Shown in pieces: positions 37,865 to 48,476 of a stretch of 64,000 bases of DNA. The DNA comes from Lachnospiraceae bacterium (GTDB taxonomy: Bacteria; Bacillota; Clostridia; Lachnospirales; Lachnospiraceae). The stretch lies in NCBI GenBank assembly GCA_015057275.1, contig SVEO01000005.1, positions 1 through 64,000 on the forward strand, written 5' to 3'. The notes under the pieces were generated by a model that worked only from the letters and a program-made list of their open reading frames with translations, was not told where the DNA came from and did not search any database. Numbering within the stretch: position 1 is the stretch's first letter; each line of letters opens with the position of its first letter. The position numbers and the translations under genes are program-made.

Positions 37865-38542
37865 ATGAAAGAATTAGAATCCGTAGCAGAAATGGCTGAA
37901 GAAGCTGTTGAAGAGGTAACAACAGAAGTCGCGGAATCGGGAAAAGAAAAAAAACAGCGTGCGAGAAAAAAGAAGGAAAAATCGCAGCTAATAGAATGGA
38001 TTGAAACCGCGCTGTATGCGATTATTGCGGTCGGTGTGGCGTATCTTATTGTAACTTATGTGGGTCAGAGAACGATTGTAGACGGTTACTCAATGTATCC
38101 GACCTTTATGGACGGCGATAATGTAATCACGGACAAGATTTCTTATCGTTTCAGTGACCCGGAACGTTTTGATGTAATTGTGTTTCCGCACTATGATTAT
38201 TTAACCGGAGAGACGCATGCGTATATTAAGCGAATTATCGGTTTGCCGGGCGAGACGGTGCAAATTATTGACGGTTATGTGTACATTAACGGCGAAAAGC
38301 TTAAAGAGGATACCTACGGCAGAATGGAGCCTGCGGAGGCAGGATATGCGGAAGAGCCGATTACGATTGGTGAGGACCAGTATTTTGTACTCGGCGATAA
38401 TCGTGAAGCGGGCGGAAGCCGTGATAGCCGTTATTTATTGCCAAACGGCGAGCCGGACGTAGGTTTGGTTGAGCGTGACATCATTATCGGTAAAGCGGTT
38501 TTGAGAATCTGGCCGTTGGCTGATTTTGGTACATTTGATTAA
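37865..38542 (+). CDS. lepB: Signal peptidase I (paralog 3)
   Basis: DGYSMYPTF and YIKRIIGLPGE boxes intact; charged N-terminal extension. Confidence 0.93.
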   Translation: MKELESVAEMAEEAVEEVTTEVAESGKEKKQRARKKKEKSQLIEWIETALYAIIAVGVAYLIVTYVGQRTIVDGYSMYPTFMDGDNVITDKISYRFSDPERFDVIVFPHYDYLTGETHAYIKRIIGLPGETVQIIDGYVYINGEKLKEDTYGRMEPAEAGYAEEPITIGEDQYFVLGDNREAGGSRDSRYLLPNGEPDVGLVERDIIIGKAVLRIWPLADFGTFD

Positions 38543-38565
38543 AATTTTGCAGAAGTGAGAAGATT

Positions 38566-39321
38566 ATGCAGACACTAAAAGAGATAAAAGAACAGCTTGA
38601 GTTGACAAAAACAGAGAATCTGCCACAGATTCTCTCTCTTTTTAAAGAGGATGAGCGAAAAAATGTGCAGGCGTTGATTGCACGCTATGAGAAAAAGTAT
38701 GCGGATTATTTATCTGAGCTTGCGCGCATGAAGCAGATGTTTTTTTATGAAAGGATGCAGGAAGGTGCACAGTATATTTGCGGAATCGACGAGGTTGGTC
38801 GTGGCCCTTTCGCCGGACCGGTCGTGGCGGCGGCAGTGATTTTGCCGAAAGACTGCGATATCTTGTACCTCAACGATTCGAAGAAGTTGAGCGAGAAAAA
38901 GCGTGAAGAGCTGAATTTGGAAATTCGTGAAAAGGCTGTTGCCTATGCAATCGGTATTGTTTCCCCGGAACGCATTGATGAAATTAATATATTGCAGGCG
39001 ACTTACGAGGCAATGCGTCAGGCGGTCAACAGGCTTTCGGTAACGCCGGATGTGCTGTTAAACGATGCGGTAACGATTCCGCAGGTGGCAATTCGTCAAG
39101 TGCCGATTATCAAGGGCGATGCCAAGAGCGCATCAATTGCGGCGGCGAGTATTATTGCTAAGGTTTACCGTGACCATTTGATGGAAGATTACGATAAAAT
39201 CTACCCGGGCTACGATTTTGCAAGCAACAAAGGATATGGTTCAAGCAAGCATATTGCGGCACTGAAAGAAATTGGACCATGCCCGATACATAGAAAAAGC
39301 TTTATCCACAACTTCGTGTAA
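38566..39321 (+). CDS. rnhB: Ribonuclease HII
   Basis: YICGIDEVGRGPFAGPVVAAAV. Confidence 0.96.
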   Translation: MQTLKEIKEQLELTKTENLPQILSLFKEDERKNVQALIARYEKKYADYLSELARMKQMFFYERMQEGAQYICGIDEVGRGPFAGPVVAAAVILPKDCDILYLNDSKKLSEKKREELNLEIREKAVAYAIGIVSPERIDEINILQATYEAMRQAVNRLSVTPDVLLNDAVTIPQVAIRQVPIIKGDAKSASIAAASIIAKVYRDHLMEDYDKIYPGYDFASNKGYGSSKHIAALKEIGPCPIHRKSFIHNFV

Positions 39322-39338
39322 ACAACGAGGAGAGCACT

Positions 39339-39695
39339 ATGAAGCAAAATAACCGCAAAATCGGAGCGGAAAAAGAGACTCTGGCGATGGAATTTCTCAA
39401 GCGGCAGGGTCTTATTTTGTTAGAAAAGAATTTTTACTGTTATTTCGGCGAGATTGATTTGATTTTGTGTGAGGGGGAAACACTTGTTTTTGTCGAGGTA
39501 AAGTATCGCAAAAGCACAAAGAACGGACCTGCATGTGAGGCAGTAACGAAAAAGAAACAAAGAACGATTTACAAGTGTGCGGAATATTATTTATATCGGA
39601 ACCGACAGTTTGCGAATGTACCCTGTAGGTTTGATGTAATTGAAATTAACGGTAACGAAATTCATTGGCTGAAAAATGCATTTGGAGGATTATAA
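39339..39695 (+). CDS. yraN: YraN family (UPF0102) endonuclease-like protein
   Basis: IGAEKETLAMEFLKRQG...GEIDLILCEGETLVFVEVKYRKS. Confidence 0.92.
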   Translation: MKQNNRKIGAEKETLAMEFLKRQGLILLEKNFYCYFGEIDLILCEGETLVFVEVKYRKSTKNGPACEAVTKKKQRTIYKCAEYYLYRNRQFANVPCRFDVIEINGNEIHWLKNAFGGL

Positions 39696-40580
39696 ATGAT
39701 TCAGATTATAACAGCAAAGGAAGATGCAAAGTTTTGCAGTAGTCATCCGCGCATGTATTTGGATAAAAAGGGAATGGCACCGGTGCTAAAATATGAGGCC
39801 TTTGCTAATATTCCATGGCTGGCACACGGCTTTTCTACACGCTTAGGCGGTGTGAGCGAAGGGCATCTTGCAAGTATGAATCTCGGCTTTGGCAGAGGTG
39901 ATTCTGAGGAGAATATGCTGGAAAATTACCGTAGAATGGGCAAAGCGATTGGTTTTCAAATGGAGGATACTGTTGTTTCTAAACAAACACACACAACAAA
40001 TATTCGCTTGGTAACAGAGGCGGACCGTGGAAAAGGATTAATTTGTGAGCGTGACTATGATGATATTGACGGTCTGATGACGAATGTGGCGGGAATTGCA
40101 TTGGTAACATTGTATGCGGACTGTGTGCCGCTCTATTTTGTGGATTGCAAAAACCGCGCAATTGCATTGTCACATTCCGGCTGGAAGGGCACCGTGGGCC
40201 ATATGGCGGAAGTGACAATGAAAAAGATGAAAGAAGCATTCGGTACGCAACCGGAAGATTTGCTCACGGGGATTGGACCGTCCATCTGTCAGGAGTGCTA
40301 CGAGGTCACGGAAAATGTAATCGAAGAATTTAAAGCTGCATTTCCGCAAGAGGAATGGGAAAATTTGTTTTATCAAACCGATGATATACATTATCAGCTT
40401 AATTTGTGGTATGCAAATTATGTGCAATTTATCCGTGCGGGGCTGAAGCCGGAACAGATTTCACTGCCGGGAATTTGTACCTGTTGCAATCACACATGGC
40501 TGTTTTCGCACCGCGCATCGAAAGGCTTGCGAGGAAACCTTGGTGCATTTTTAAAAATCAACGAGGAGTCTTTAAAGTGA
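39696..40580 (+). CDS. pgeF: Laccase-domain protein YfiH/PgeF family
   Basis: HGFSTRLGGVSEG; LYADCVPLYFVD; LSHSGWKGTV. Confidence 0.92.
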   Translation: MIQIITAKEDAKFCSSHPRMYLDKKGMAPVLKYEAFANIPWLAHGFSTRLGGVSEGHLASMNLGFGRGDSEENMLENYRRMGKAIGFQMEDTVVSKQTHTTNIRLVTEADRGKGLICERDYDDIDGLMTNVAGIALVTLYADCVPLYFVDCKNRAIALSHSGWKGTVGHMAEVTMKKMKEAFGTQPEDLLTGIGPSICQECYEVTENVIEEFKAAFPQEEWENLFYQTDDIHYQLNLWYANYVQFIRAGLKPEQISLPGICTCCNHTWLFSHRASKGLRGNLGAFLKINEESLK

Positions 40581-40677
40581 GAGAAAAGTGTTCGATGAAA
40601 TGGGGCGAAACGGTTGACGGAAATACAAGAAAATGATATAAATAGGACAGATTTTACAATAGAAAGAGAGAATGATT

Positions 40678-41865
40678 ATGTCCAATGGGAAGCCATCCAC
40701 GGTTACAGTTCCGGTAGCAACATTGAAAATTGCAGCGCTGGAAAGCTGCAAAGATTTAGCGGAAAAGGTAGATGCAAAGATTGCCGAAATTCGCAAGAAA
40801 AGAGCCTTAGAACATAAAACAAGCATGGAATTTCGCGGCTATGAGGCAGATTCCTATCTGATTGACTGCAAATGTCCGCGTTTTGGTTCCGGAGAGGCAA
40901 AAGGAAGAATCAATGAGAGTGTGCGTGGAACCGATCTTTTTGTAATGGTGGATGTCGGCAATTACAGTTTGACTTATTCCGTATGCGGCCATGAGAATCA
41001 CATGTCGCCGGACGACCATTATCAGGATTTAAAGCGTATTATTTCTGCGGCGATGGCAACCAGCCACCGTGTGAATGTTATTATGCCGTTTTTGTATGAA
41101 GGCAGACAGCATAAAAGAACGAGAAGAGAATCGCTCGACTGCGCATTGTCCCTGCAGGAATTAACCAATATGGGGGTAGCAAATATTATTACATTTGATG
41201 CCCATGATCCGCGTGTCGTGAACTCGATTCCATTACATGGATTTGACAATTATATGCCACCGTACCAATTTGTGAAGGCGATTTTGTCAAACGTAAAAGA
41301 TTTACAGATTGACAAGGAGCATCTGATGGTTATCAGCCCGGACGAAGGCGGAATGGGACGTGCGGTTTATTTCGCCAATGTTCTTGGTGTAGATATGGGT
41401 ATGTTTTATAAGCGACGTGACTATTCCACGATTGTGGGCGGTAAGAACCCGATTGTGGAGCATCAGTTCTTAGGCACTGATGTGGCCGGCAAGGACGTAA
41501 TCATTGTCGATGACATGATTTCTTCCGGCGAAAGCATGCTCGACGTAGCCAAACAGCTCAAAGAGCGCAATGCCGCGCGTGTATTTATCTGTACACCATT
41601 TGGTCTCTTTACTGATGGATTTGAAAAGTTCGACGAATTTTATGAGAAGGGTTATATCAATTATGTAGTAACAACCAATCTCACGTACCGCAATCCGGAG
41701 TTATTAACAAAGCCTTACTACTTGGAAGCGGATATGAGCGAATTTTTGGCCCTTATTATTGACACGATGAACCACGATTTCTCCACAGAGCATGTGGCAT
41801 CACCGACCGAAAAGATTCGCAATATAGTAACAAGATATTACGAGGATAGATATCAAACATTTTAA
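40678..41865 (+). CDS. prs: Ribose-phosphate pyrophosphokinase
   Basis: PRPP loop (VIIVDDMISSGESM); VISPDEGGMGRAVYFAN. Confidence 0.92.
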   Translation: MSNGKPSTVTVPVATLKIAALESCKDLAEKVDAKIAEIRKKRALEHKTSMEFRGYEADSYLIDCKCPRFGSGEAKGRINESVRGTDLFVMVDVGNYSLTYSVCGHENHMSPDDHYQDLKRIISAAMATSHRVNVIMPFLYEGRQHKRTRRESLDCALSLQELTNMGVANIITFDAHDPRVVNSIPLHGFDNYMPPYQFVKAILSNVKDLQIDKEHLMVISPDEGGMGRAVYFANVLGVDMGMFYKRRDYSTIVGGKNPIVEHQFLGTDVAGKDVIIVDDMISSGESMLDVAKQLKERNAARVFICTPFGLFTDGFEKFDEFYEKGYINYVVTTNLTYRNPELLTKPYYLEADMSEFLALIIDTMNHDFSTEHVASPTEKIRNIVTRYYEDRYQTF

Positions 41866-41888
41866 TAAAACAATGAGGAAAATAAAAA

Positions 41889-41938
41889 GGGGCTGTCGCA
41901 CGTACGAATTTTATTCGTTAATGCGACAGTCCTTTTTT
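41889..41938. terminator. Hairpin terminator between convergent prs and a D-Ala-D-Ala carboxypeptidase gene
   Basis: GGGGCTGTCGCA...TGCGACAGTCC followed by T6. Confidence 0.85.
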
Positions 41939-43232
41939 AGCACCCAAAATGTCTTAATACAAGCTTCAAGTAATCAAAATATCCAGCTTTTTTCACATCT
42001 TCCGTAGCGACTAAAGGCACGCTGCCGATTTCTTTCTCTCCCAGATAATAGATGATTTTGCCGACGGCATCGCCGGCTTTGAGCGGAGCCTGCAAATTTG
42101 AATGATATGTGATTTCTTTGCGAACTGTGTCAAACGATTCTCCGGTGGTACTTATGTAAGAAAAATCAGATTCGTAGCGGCAAGGTACCGAGTATTCGAC
42201 ACCGCCGGAAAGTGGTACATCTTCTAAGGTTTCTTCTTGCGCATCTGTGTAAACACTACAATTTGAAAAGCCATATTTTAGTAGTGTATCCGCTTGCGAA
42301 AAGCGAACTTTGTAATCCGGTGCTGCCATAATAACGGCGATTAACTTAATACCATTTTGCTCGCCGGCGGCAGATAAGCAGTACTTGGCGACGCTGGTGG
42401 AACCGGTTTTTAAGCCGAGCACTTTATAGGAAGTATTCATTTTCAATAATTTATTTGTATTGGAAAGGCCGAATTCTTTCGAACCCTGTTTTGTCACATG
42501 TGTGATATTTTCCATCCAAATAGTGGCATAATTGCTGATTTGTGGATACTGGGAAATCAGTTCGCGCGACATTATTGCCACATCTTTTGCAGTTGTATAG
42601 TGATTGGCGGAGTCAGTCAGCCCGCAACAGTCTTCAAAGTTTGTGTCCGACATACCTAGTTCCTTGGCACGCTCATTCATCTGACGGATAAATTCTGCTT
42701 CTGAGCCGGCAAGATGCTCTGCCATTGCCACACTGGCATCATTACCGGAAGCGACGACAATGCATTTAATCATTGTTTCGACCGTTTGTTGTTCCCCTTC
42801 CTCTAAAAAGACCTGCGAACCGCCCATCGATTTTGCGTAAGCGCTTGTTGTTACCATGTCATCAAGCTTAATTTTTTCCTCTTTCAGTGCATCAAAAATG
42901 AGAATTAGTGTCATAATTTTGGTAATGCTTGCCGGACTTAGCTGTTCGTCGGCATTCAGCTCGTAGAGCACCGTGCCGGTGGAAGCTTCCATCAAAACGG
43001 CAGACTTGCACGTCAGACCCAAATCGGTTGCTCCGGAAACCGTCAATGTATTCCCGGAAACGGCTGATTTCTCGATGCCTGTTACGGAAGTGTCAGAATC
43101 ATCAGAATCGGTGCCATTAGAACCAAAGTCTGTGACAGCAGTTTGTGCATGGAGATGATTAGCAGGTAACATACTGAGAATACCGGTAAACAGAAAAACA
43201 ACGGCAAGAAAATAAGAGAGAATACGTTTCAT
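41937..43232 (-). CDS. D-alanyl-D-alanine carboxypeptidase (S11)
   Basis: SPASITKIMT, SGNDASVAMAEH, LKTGST motifs; signal peptide. Confidence 0.94.
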   Translation of the reverse strand: MKRILSYFLAVVFLFTGILSMLPANHLHAQTAVTDFGSNGTDSDDSDTSVTGIEKSAVSGNTLTVSGATDLGLTCKSAVLMEASTGTVLYELNADEQLSPASITKIMTLILIFDALKEEKIKLDDMVTTSAYAKSMGGSQVFLEEGEQQTVETMIKCIVVASGNDASVAMAEHLAGSEAEFIRQMNERAKELGMSDTNFEDCCGLTDSANHYTTAKDVAIMSRELISQYPQISNYATIWMENITHVTKQGSKEFGLSNTNKLLKMNTSYKVLGLKTGSTSVAKYCLSAAGEQNGIKLIAVIMAAPDYKVRFSQADTLLKYGFSNCSVYTDAQEETLEDVPLSGGVEYSVPCRYESDFSYISTTGESFDTVRKEITYHSNLQAPLKAGDAVGKIIYYLGEKEIGSVPLVATEDVKKAGYFDYLKLVLRHFGC

Positions 43233-43363
43233 GAAAAGACCTTAATTATTTGTTCATCTTACTGCTATTCTAATAAAAACAGTGTATTTTTAGAACTTTT
43301 TCTTGCGCTGGAGACAGTATTTTTGTATAATTCATATAATGTGTGATAAATGGGGGAAACGAA

Positions 43364-44200
43364 ATGGAAATCTTCCTTTGCATTATGTTGCTTCTGATTG
43401 TGGTAATATGTATTAGCCGCATGGTGTGGGAGTTGCAAAATTTTAAAGTGACAGAATATGAGATAAAAAGTGATAAATTAAAGGAAGACTTCAAAGCAGT
43501 TGTAGTAGCAGACCTACATTGTCAGCAGTATGGTAAGGATAATGAGAGGCTTCTTACGGAAATCCGTCAGCAAAAGCCGGATGTGATGTTTATCCCCGGC
43601 GACCTGATTGTTTGCAAGGGAAAGCAGCGCACAGAGGAGGCACTGGCATTCTTAAAAGAAGCCGTAAAAATCTGTCCGGTCTATTATGCACCGGGAAATC
43701 ATGAGGAACGTTTGACAAAAACAGAAAGTGATTATTTCATGCTGGTGGAGGTATGCGGTGCAGTTTATCTTGAAAATGAAGTGCAACATATTGCAGTAGG
43801 AGAGAACAAAATTGCGATTGCAGGACTTTCCATCGGCAAAGCATTTTACAAAAGAGGTAAAAAACCGCTGATGACAGACAAGGAGATAGAAGCATGGCTG
43901 GGGAAAAAGCCTAAGGAATTTTGTGTGTTGCTAGCGCATAATCCGGAATATTTTGACGCATACGCAACATGGGGAAGCGAGTGTGTGCTTGCCGGACACA
44001 ATCACGGCGGCATAGTGCGTCTGCCGATGCTTGGCGGAGTTATTTCACCGCGTCTGCATTTGTTTGATAAATTCGACCGCGGTGAATACCGAAAAAAAAA
44101 CACGATGATGTTGCTAAGTGCCGGGCTCGGTATGCACACGATCAAGATTCGGTTTTTAAATACGCCGGAATTGCTGGTTGTAAATTTTAAGAGATTATAG
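43364..44200 (+). CDS. Membrane-anchored metallophosphoesterase
   Basis: VVADLHCQQYGK, GDLI, GNHEE, GHNHGG motifs. Confidence 0.92.
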   Translation: MEIFLCIMLLLIVVICISRMVWELQNFKVTEYEIKSDKLKEDFKAVVVADLHCQQYGKDNERLLTEIRQQKPDVMFIPGDLIVCKGKQRTEEALAFLKEAVKICPVYYAPGNHEERLTKTESDYFMLVEVCGAVYLENEVQHIAVGENKIAIAGLSIGKAFYKRGKKPLMTDKEIEAWLGKKPKEFCVLLAHNPEYFDAYATWGSECVLAGHNHGGIVRLPMLGGVISPRLHLFDKFDRGEYRKKNTMMLLSAGLGMHTIKIRFLNTPELLVVNFKRL

Positions 44201-44239
44201 TAGAATAATAAAAGTTTTGTAATTAACGGAGGAAGAACC

Positions 44240-45052
44240 GTGGGAATTCCGGTAAAATTAGAGGCATTTGAAGGTCCGCTTGACCTACTTTTGCATTTGA
44301 TTGATAAAAATAAAGTAGATATTTATGACATACCGATTGTGCTGATTACAGAGCAATATCTCGACTACGTAAATCACATGGACCGGGAAGATTTGGATGT
44401 TGTCAGCGAATTCCTTGTGATGGCGGCGACATTGATTGACATCAAATCAAGAATGCTTTTGCCGAAAGAAGAGGATGAGGAAGGCGAGGAGGAAGGCGAT
44501 CCGCGTGCAGAACTTGTGGCGCGACTCATCGAGTACAAAACTTACAAATACATGTCACTCGAACTTCGCGACATGCAGGGCATTGCCGAGAGGGCCTTTT
44601 TTAAGGAAGAGGATATTCCAAAGGAAGTGGCAAAATATGTACCGCCGGTCGATCTTGATAAGTTGGTCGGCGACCTGACTTTAAATAAAATGGGGCAGAT
44701 TTTCCAGGATATTTTGAAGCGTCAGGAAAATAAGATTGACCCGGTGCGTAGCAAATTCGGCACGATTGAGTTAGAAGAAGTTAATTTGAATGATAAAATT
44801 TCTTATGTGCGTTCGTATGCGGGTAAAAAGAAGAAGTTCAGTTTTAAGAAGCTTCTGCAGCGTCAAGGCAGCAAGATGGAAGTTATCGTGACATTTTTAG
44901 CGATTCTTGAGCTGATGAAGAACGGTAAAATTCATGCCGAGCAGGAGCGTACCTTTGATGATATTATTATCACGAGTGAAGGTGTACAGAGCGCAGACGA
45001 TGCGCCGTCAGCAGATGTAAATACCGATGAAACGGAAGCGGAGGTATCATAA
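44240..45052 (+). CDS. scpA: Segregation and condensation protein A
   Basis: VKLEAFEGPLDLLLHLIDKNKVDIYDIPI. Confidence 0.96.
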   Translation: MGIPVKLEAFEGPLDLLLHLIDKNKVDIYDIPIVLITEQYLDYVNHMDREDLDVVSEFLVMAATLIDIKSRMLLPKEEDEEGEEEGDPRAELVARLIEYKTYKYMSLELRDMQGIAERAFFKEEDIPKEVAKYVPPVDLDKLVGDLTLNKMGQIFQDILKRQENKIDPVRSKFGTIELEEVNLNDKISYVRSYAGKKKKFSFKKLLQRQGSKMEVIVTFLAILELMKNGKIHAEQERTFDDIIITSEGVQSADDAPSADVNTDETEAEVS

Positions 45053-45057
45053 GTAAC

Positions 45058-45627
45058 ATGGAAAAGCAGCAAATGAAAGCGGCCATCGAGGCGGTTCTCT
45101 TTACGATGGGAAAATCCGTGCCGGCCGATGTTATCGCAAACGCGTTAGAAATTGAGAAAAAAGAAGCAATTGCGCTATTAAATGAGATGATGGGTGAGAT
45201 GAACAGCGAGGAGCGCGGCGTACACATCATCGAGCTGGACGGAAGCTATCAGATGTGCACAAAAACAGAGATGTATGATTACCTCATCAAGGTCGCCGTG
45301 CAGCCGAAAAAGCAGATACTGACCGAGGTGGTCATCGAAACACTTTCGATTATCGCCTATAAACAGCCGGTCACAAAGTTGGAACTGGAAAAAATTCGTG
45401 GTGTTAAATGCGATCATGCGGTAAACAAGCTGGTAGAGTTCGGACTTGTCGAAGAAAAGGGTCGTTTGGAAGCACCGGGACGTCCGATGCTTTTTGGTAC
45501 GACCGAAGAGTTCCTGCGCAGATTCGGATTACCGAATTTAGACGCAATGCCGGAACTTCGTTCCGACAAGACGGAAGAGTTTATGCTCGAAGCAGAAGAA
45601 GAAATCTCCTTAAAGAGCAATGATTAA
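45058..45627 (+). CDS. scpB: Segregation and condensation protein B
   Basis: ScpB family (KQPVTKLELEKIRGVKCDHAVNKL). Confidence 0.95.
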   Translation: MEKQQMKAAIEAVLFTMGKSVPADVIANALEIEKKEAIALLNEMMGEMNSEERGVHIIELDGSYQMCTKTEMYDYLIKVAVQPKKQILTEVVIETLSIIAYKQPVTKLELEKIRGVKCDHAVNKLVEFGLVEEKGRLEAPGRPMLFGTTEEFLRRFGLPNLDAMPELRSDKTEEFMLEAEEEISLKSND

Positions 45628-46784
45628 TCCGTCAGATGAAACAATACATACAGAACCTTATCTAAATAATATGAATAATCAATTTGCTTGACCGAGGACG
45701 CAGCGCGAATCGGGAACGAAGTAAATAGATCCCCGTCAATTGTCAGATGAGCATAACCAACGATATCTCCCGTATTTACCGGTGCAGATATCGTTTTTTT
45801 ATAGTCATAAATCACATCGACCTGCTCGTCATCCCGCAAAAGTATATTCAGTGACCCGTCCACCCATGTATTCACACTGTCTGCCTGCCCGTTTGTTACC
45901 ATCAGGGTTTTGAAGGAATCTACCGGAGAAAATACACTGCGATAGCTGTAATGATTTAATCCGTATTGCATCAAAGTGCGGGTGTCCGCCCATTTATACG
46001 ATTTGTTCGGCGGCCAACCGCTGGCTAAAACCACACTAATAAAAGTTTTATTATCATGTTTTAATGCGCCGACAAAACAATAGCCGGCCTTGCTGGTAAA
46101 ACCGGTTTTGATGCCGATGGCACCGTCCATCTGCGTCAAAAAAGCATCTTTATTATTAACGGTAAAGCTGCGTACACCATCCAGTGACGAAAAAGTGTGC
46201 GATGAGGCGTTTGTTATGGCTAGAAATTCCTCGTTTCGAATCGCATATGCACCGATGATTCCCAACTCATACGCGGTCGTGTAATGACCGTCTGCATCCA
46301 GCCCATTCGGTGTTACAAATTGTGTATGACCAAGGCCGAGCGCGTCTGCTTTCTGATTCATCAGCTCCGCAAAACCTTCCACCGAGCCTCCGATATGTTC
46401 GGCAATTGCCACCGCCACATCATTATGTGACTCAAGCATCAGTGAGTAGAGTAAATCGCCAAGATAATATTGTTCGCCCTCTCGCACATTAAGCTGCACA
46501 TCCGGCATTGAGGCAGCATAGGAACTGACGGTTACCACATCATCTGACTTTCCGTATTCCAAGGCGATGATACAGGTCATAATCTTTGTCGTACTGGCCA
46601 TCGGCATTTCTTCATAAGGTGATTTGCCGTAAAGAAGACGACCATTTGAGGCATCAATCAGAGCAGCGGAGGAGGCGTAGAGCTTGAGGCTGGGTACGGA
46701 TTCCGGTTCAGCAGCTATTTTTTGCGGAAAGAATAGTAAAAATGTAAGCGTAAGGGAAAAAAGAATGGGAAAAAATTTTTTCAT
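45624..46784 (-). CDS. D-alanyl-D-alanine carboxypeptidase (DacF-like)
   Basis: MASTTKIMTCIIALE, SHNDVAVAIAEH, IKTGFTSKAG. Confidence 0.94.
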   Translation of the reverse strand: MKKFFPILFSLTLTFLLFFPQKIAAEPESVPSLKLYASSAALIDASNGRLLYGKSPYEEMPMASTTKIMTCIIALEYGKSDDVVTVSSYAASMPDVQLNVREGEQYYLGDLLYSLMLESHNDVAVAIAEHIGGSVEGFAELMNQKADALGLGHTQFVTPNGLDADGHYTTAYELGIIGAYAIRNEEFLAITNASSHTFSSLDGVRSFTVNNKDAFLTQMDGAIGIKTGFTSKAGYCFVGALKHDNKTFISVVLASGWPPNKSYKWADTRTLMQYGLNHYSYRSVFSPVDSFKTLMVTNGQADSVNTWVDGSLNILLRDDEQVDVIYDYKKTISAPVNTGDIVGYAHLTIDGDLFTSFPIRAASSVKQIDYSYYLDKVLYVLFHLTD

Positions 46785-47015
46785 AAAAGTTACCTAAAAG
46801 AGTATTTCTTCCTAATATTTATGCAAAATGCGGACATATTAACACCAAATGGATAATTATAAAATATTGGCAGATTATGATAAACTACTTGCTATTTTCT
46901 TCCAAACGTTATATGATTAGAATGGTTTATTTTTACAATCGCCATATTGTTGTTCAAAGAGCGGTTGTGCACTTTGAATAAATATTAACGAAATTTTTGA
47001 TATGGAGGACACATT

Positions 47016-48464
47016 ATGGGTACTACAGCAAAATTATCAGCAAGCGATCGCATTCAGATGTTGCTTGATGATAACAGTTTTGTTGAAATCGGCGGATTGG
47101 TAACAGCCAGAAGTACGGATTTCAACTTATCTTCCAAGAATACTCCGGCCGACGGCGTTATCACCGGCTACGGAGTGATTGACGGCGGTCTTGTGTATGT
47201 TTACAGTCAGGATGCATCCGTATTGAACGGCTCTATGGGTGAGATGCACGCAAAGAAAATCTGTAAAATTTATGAACTCGCGATGAAGGTTGGCGCACCG
47301 GTCATTGGCTTGGTTGACTGCTCCGGTTTCCGTCTTCAGGAAGCAACAGATGCATTACAGGCATTCGGTGAAATTTATAAAAAGCAGGTGACTGCATCTG
47401 GGTTGATTCCGCAGATTACAGCTATTTTTGGTACCTGCGGCGGCGGGTTAAGCCTGATTCCGGCACTGACAGATTTTACATTTATGGCAGACAACGCGAA
47501 GTTGTTCGTGAATTCTCCGAATGCAATTCCTGCAAATGATGATACAAAATGTAACAGTTCTGCAGCAGTTTATCAGAGTGAGGTGACCGGCAATGTTGAT
47601 TTTACCGGCACGGAAGAAGAAGTACTCTTAAAGATGCGTCAGTTAGTGGCGATGCTTCCGGCAAACTGTGAGGAAGAAGCTTGCTTCGAGATTACAGACG
47701 ACATGAACAGAATGTGTGCAGATATCGCGAATTGTGACGGCGACACAGCGCTGGCACTCTCGATGATTGCAGACAATCATTTATTTATGGAAATCAAACC
47801 AGGCTATGCGAAAGAAATGGTAGCAGGCCTGATGAAATTAAACGGTATGACCGTTGGTGCTGTGGCGAACCGTACAAAGGTTTACGGCGCGGAAAGCGAA
47901 GTGGTTGCCGAGTATGAAGGTGCACTGACCGCGGATGGTTGTGAAAAGGCAGCAGAGTTTGTAAACTTCTGCGATGCATTTAATATCCCGGTAGTAACCC
48001 TTACCGATGCGGTTGGATTTGCCGCAGGCTTAAAGGAAGAAAAGTCCGTTGCCAAGGCGGCAGCAAAGCTAACATACGCATTTGCGGCAGCTTCCGTTCC
48101 GAAGGTAAACGTGATGATCGGCAAGGCATACGGTTCTGCTTATAATGTGATGAATTCCAAGGCACTTGGTGCGGATATGGTTTACGCTTGGGAATCCGCA
48201 GAAATCGGTATGATGGATGCAGAACTGGCAGTGAAGATTATTTATGCGGACGAAATTGAAAAGGCGGCAGACAAGAAATCTTTTATTGCTGAGAAGACTG
48301 CGGAGTATCAGGAACTTCAAAACGGTGCGGTTTCCGCAGCCAGAAGAGGTTACGTGGATGCGATGATTGCTCCGGAATCGACAAGAAAATATATTATTGG
48401 CGCATTGGAAATGCTTTATTCAAAGAAAGAGGAACGTCCAAACAAAAAACATGGTACGGTTTAA
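47016..48464 (+). CDS. Acyl-CoA carboxyltransferase subunit (MmdA-like)
   Basis: Crotonase-fold carboxyltransferase (IFGTCGGGLSLIPALTDFTFM); adjacent OadG/biotin/OadB genes. Confidence 0.88.
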   Translation: MGTTAKLSASDRIQMLLDDNSFVEIGGLVTARSTDFNLSSKNTPADGVITGYGVIDGGLVYVYSQDASVLNGSMGEMHAKKICKIYELAMKVGAPVIGLVDCSGFRLQEATDALQAFGEIYKKQVTASGLIPQITAIFGTCGGGLSLIPALTDFTFMADNAKLFVNSPNAIPANDDTKCNSSAAVYQSEVTGNVDFTGTEEEVLLKMRQLVAMLPANCEEEACFEITDDMNRMCADIANCDGDTALALSMIADNHLFMEIKPGYAKEMVAGLMKLNGMTVGAVANRTKVYGAESEVVAEYEGALTADGCEKAAEFVNFCDAFNIPVVTLTDAVGFAAGLKEEKSVAKAAAKLTYAFAAASVPKVNVMIGKAYGSAYNVMNSKALGADMVYAWESAEIGMMDAELAVKIIYADEIEKAADKKSFIAEKTAEYQELQNGAVSAARRGYVDAMIAPESTRKYIIGALEMLYSKKEERPNKKHGTV

Positions 48465-48476
48465 GAGGTGACATAT

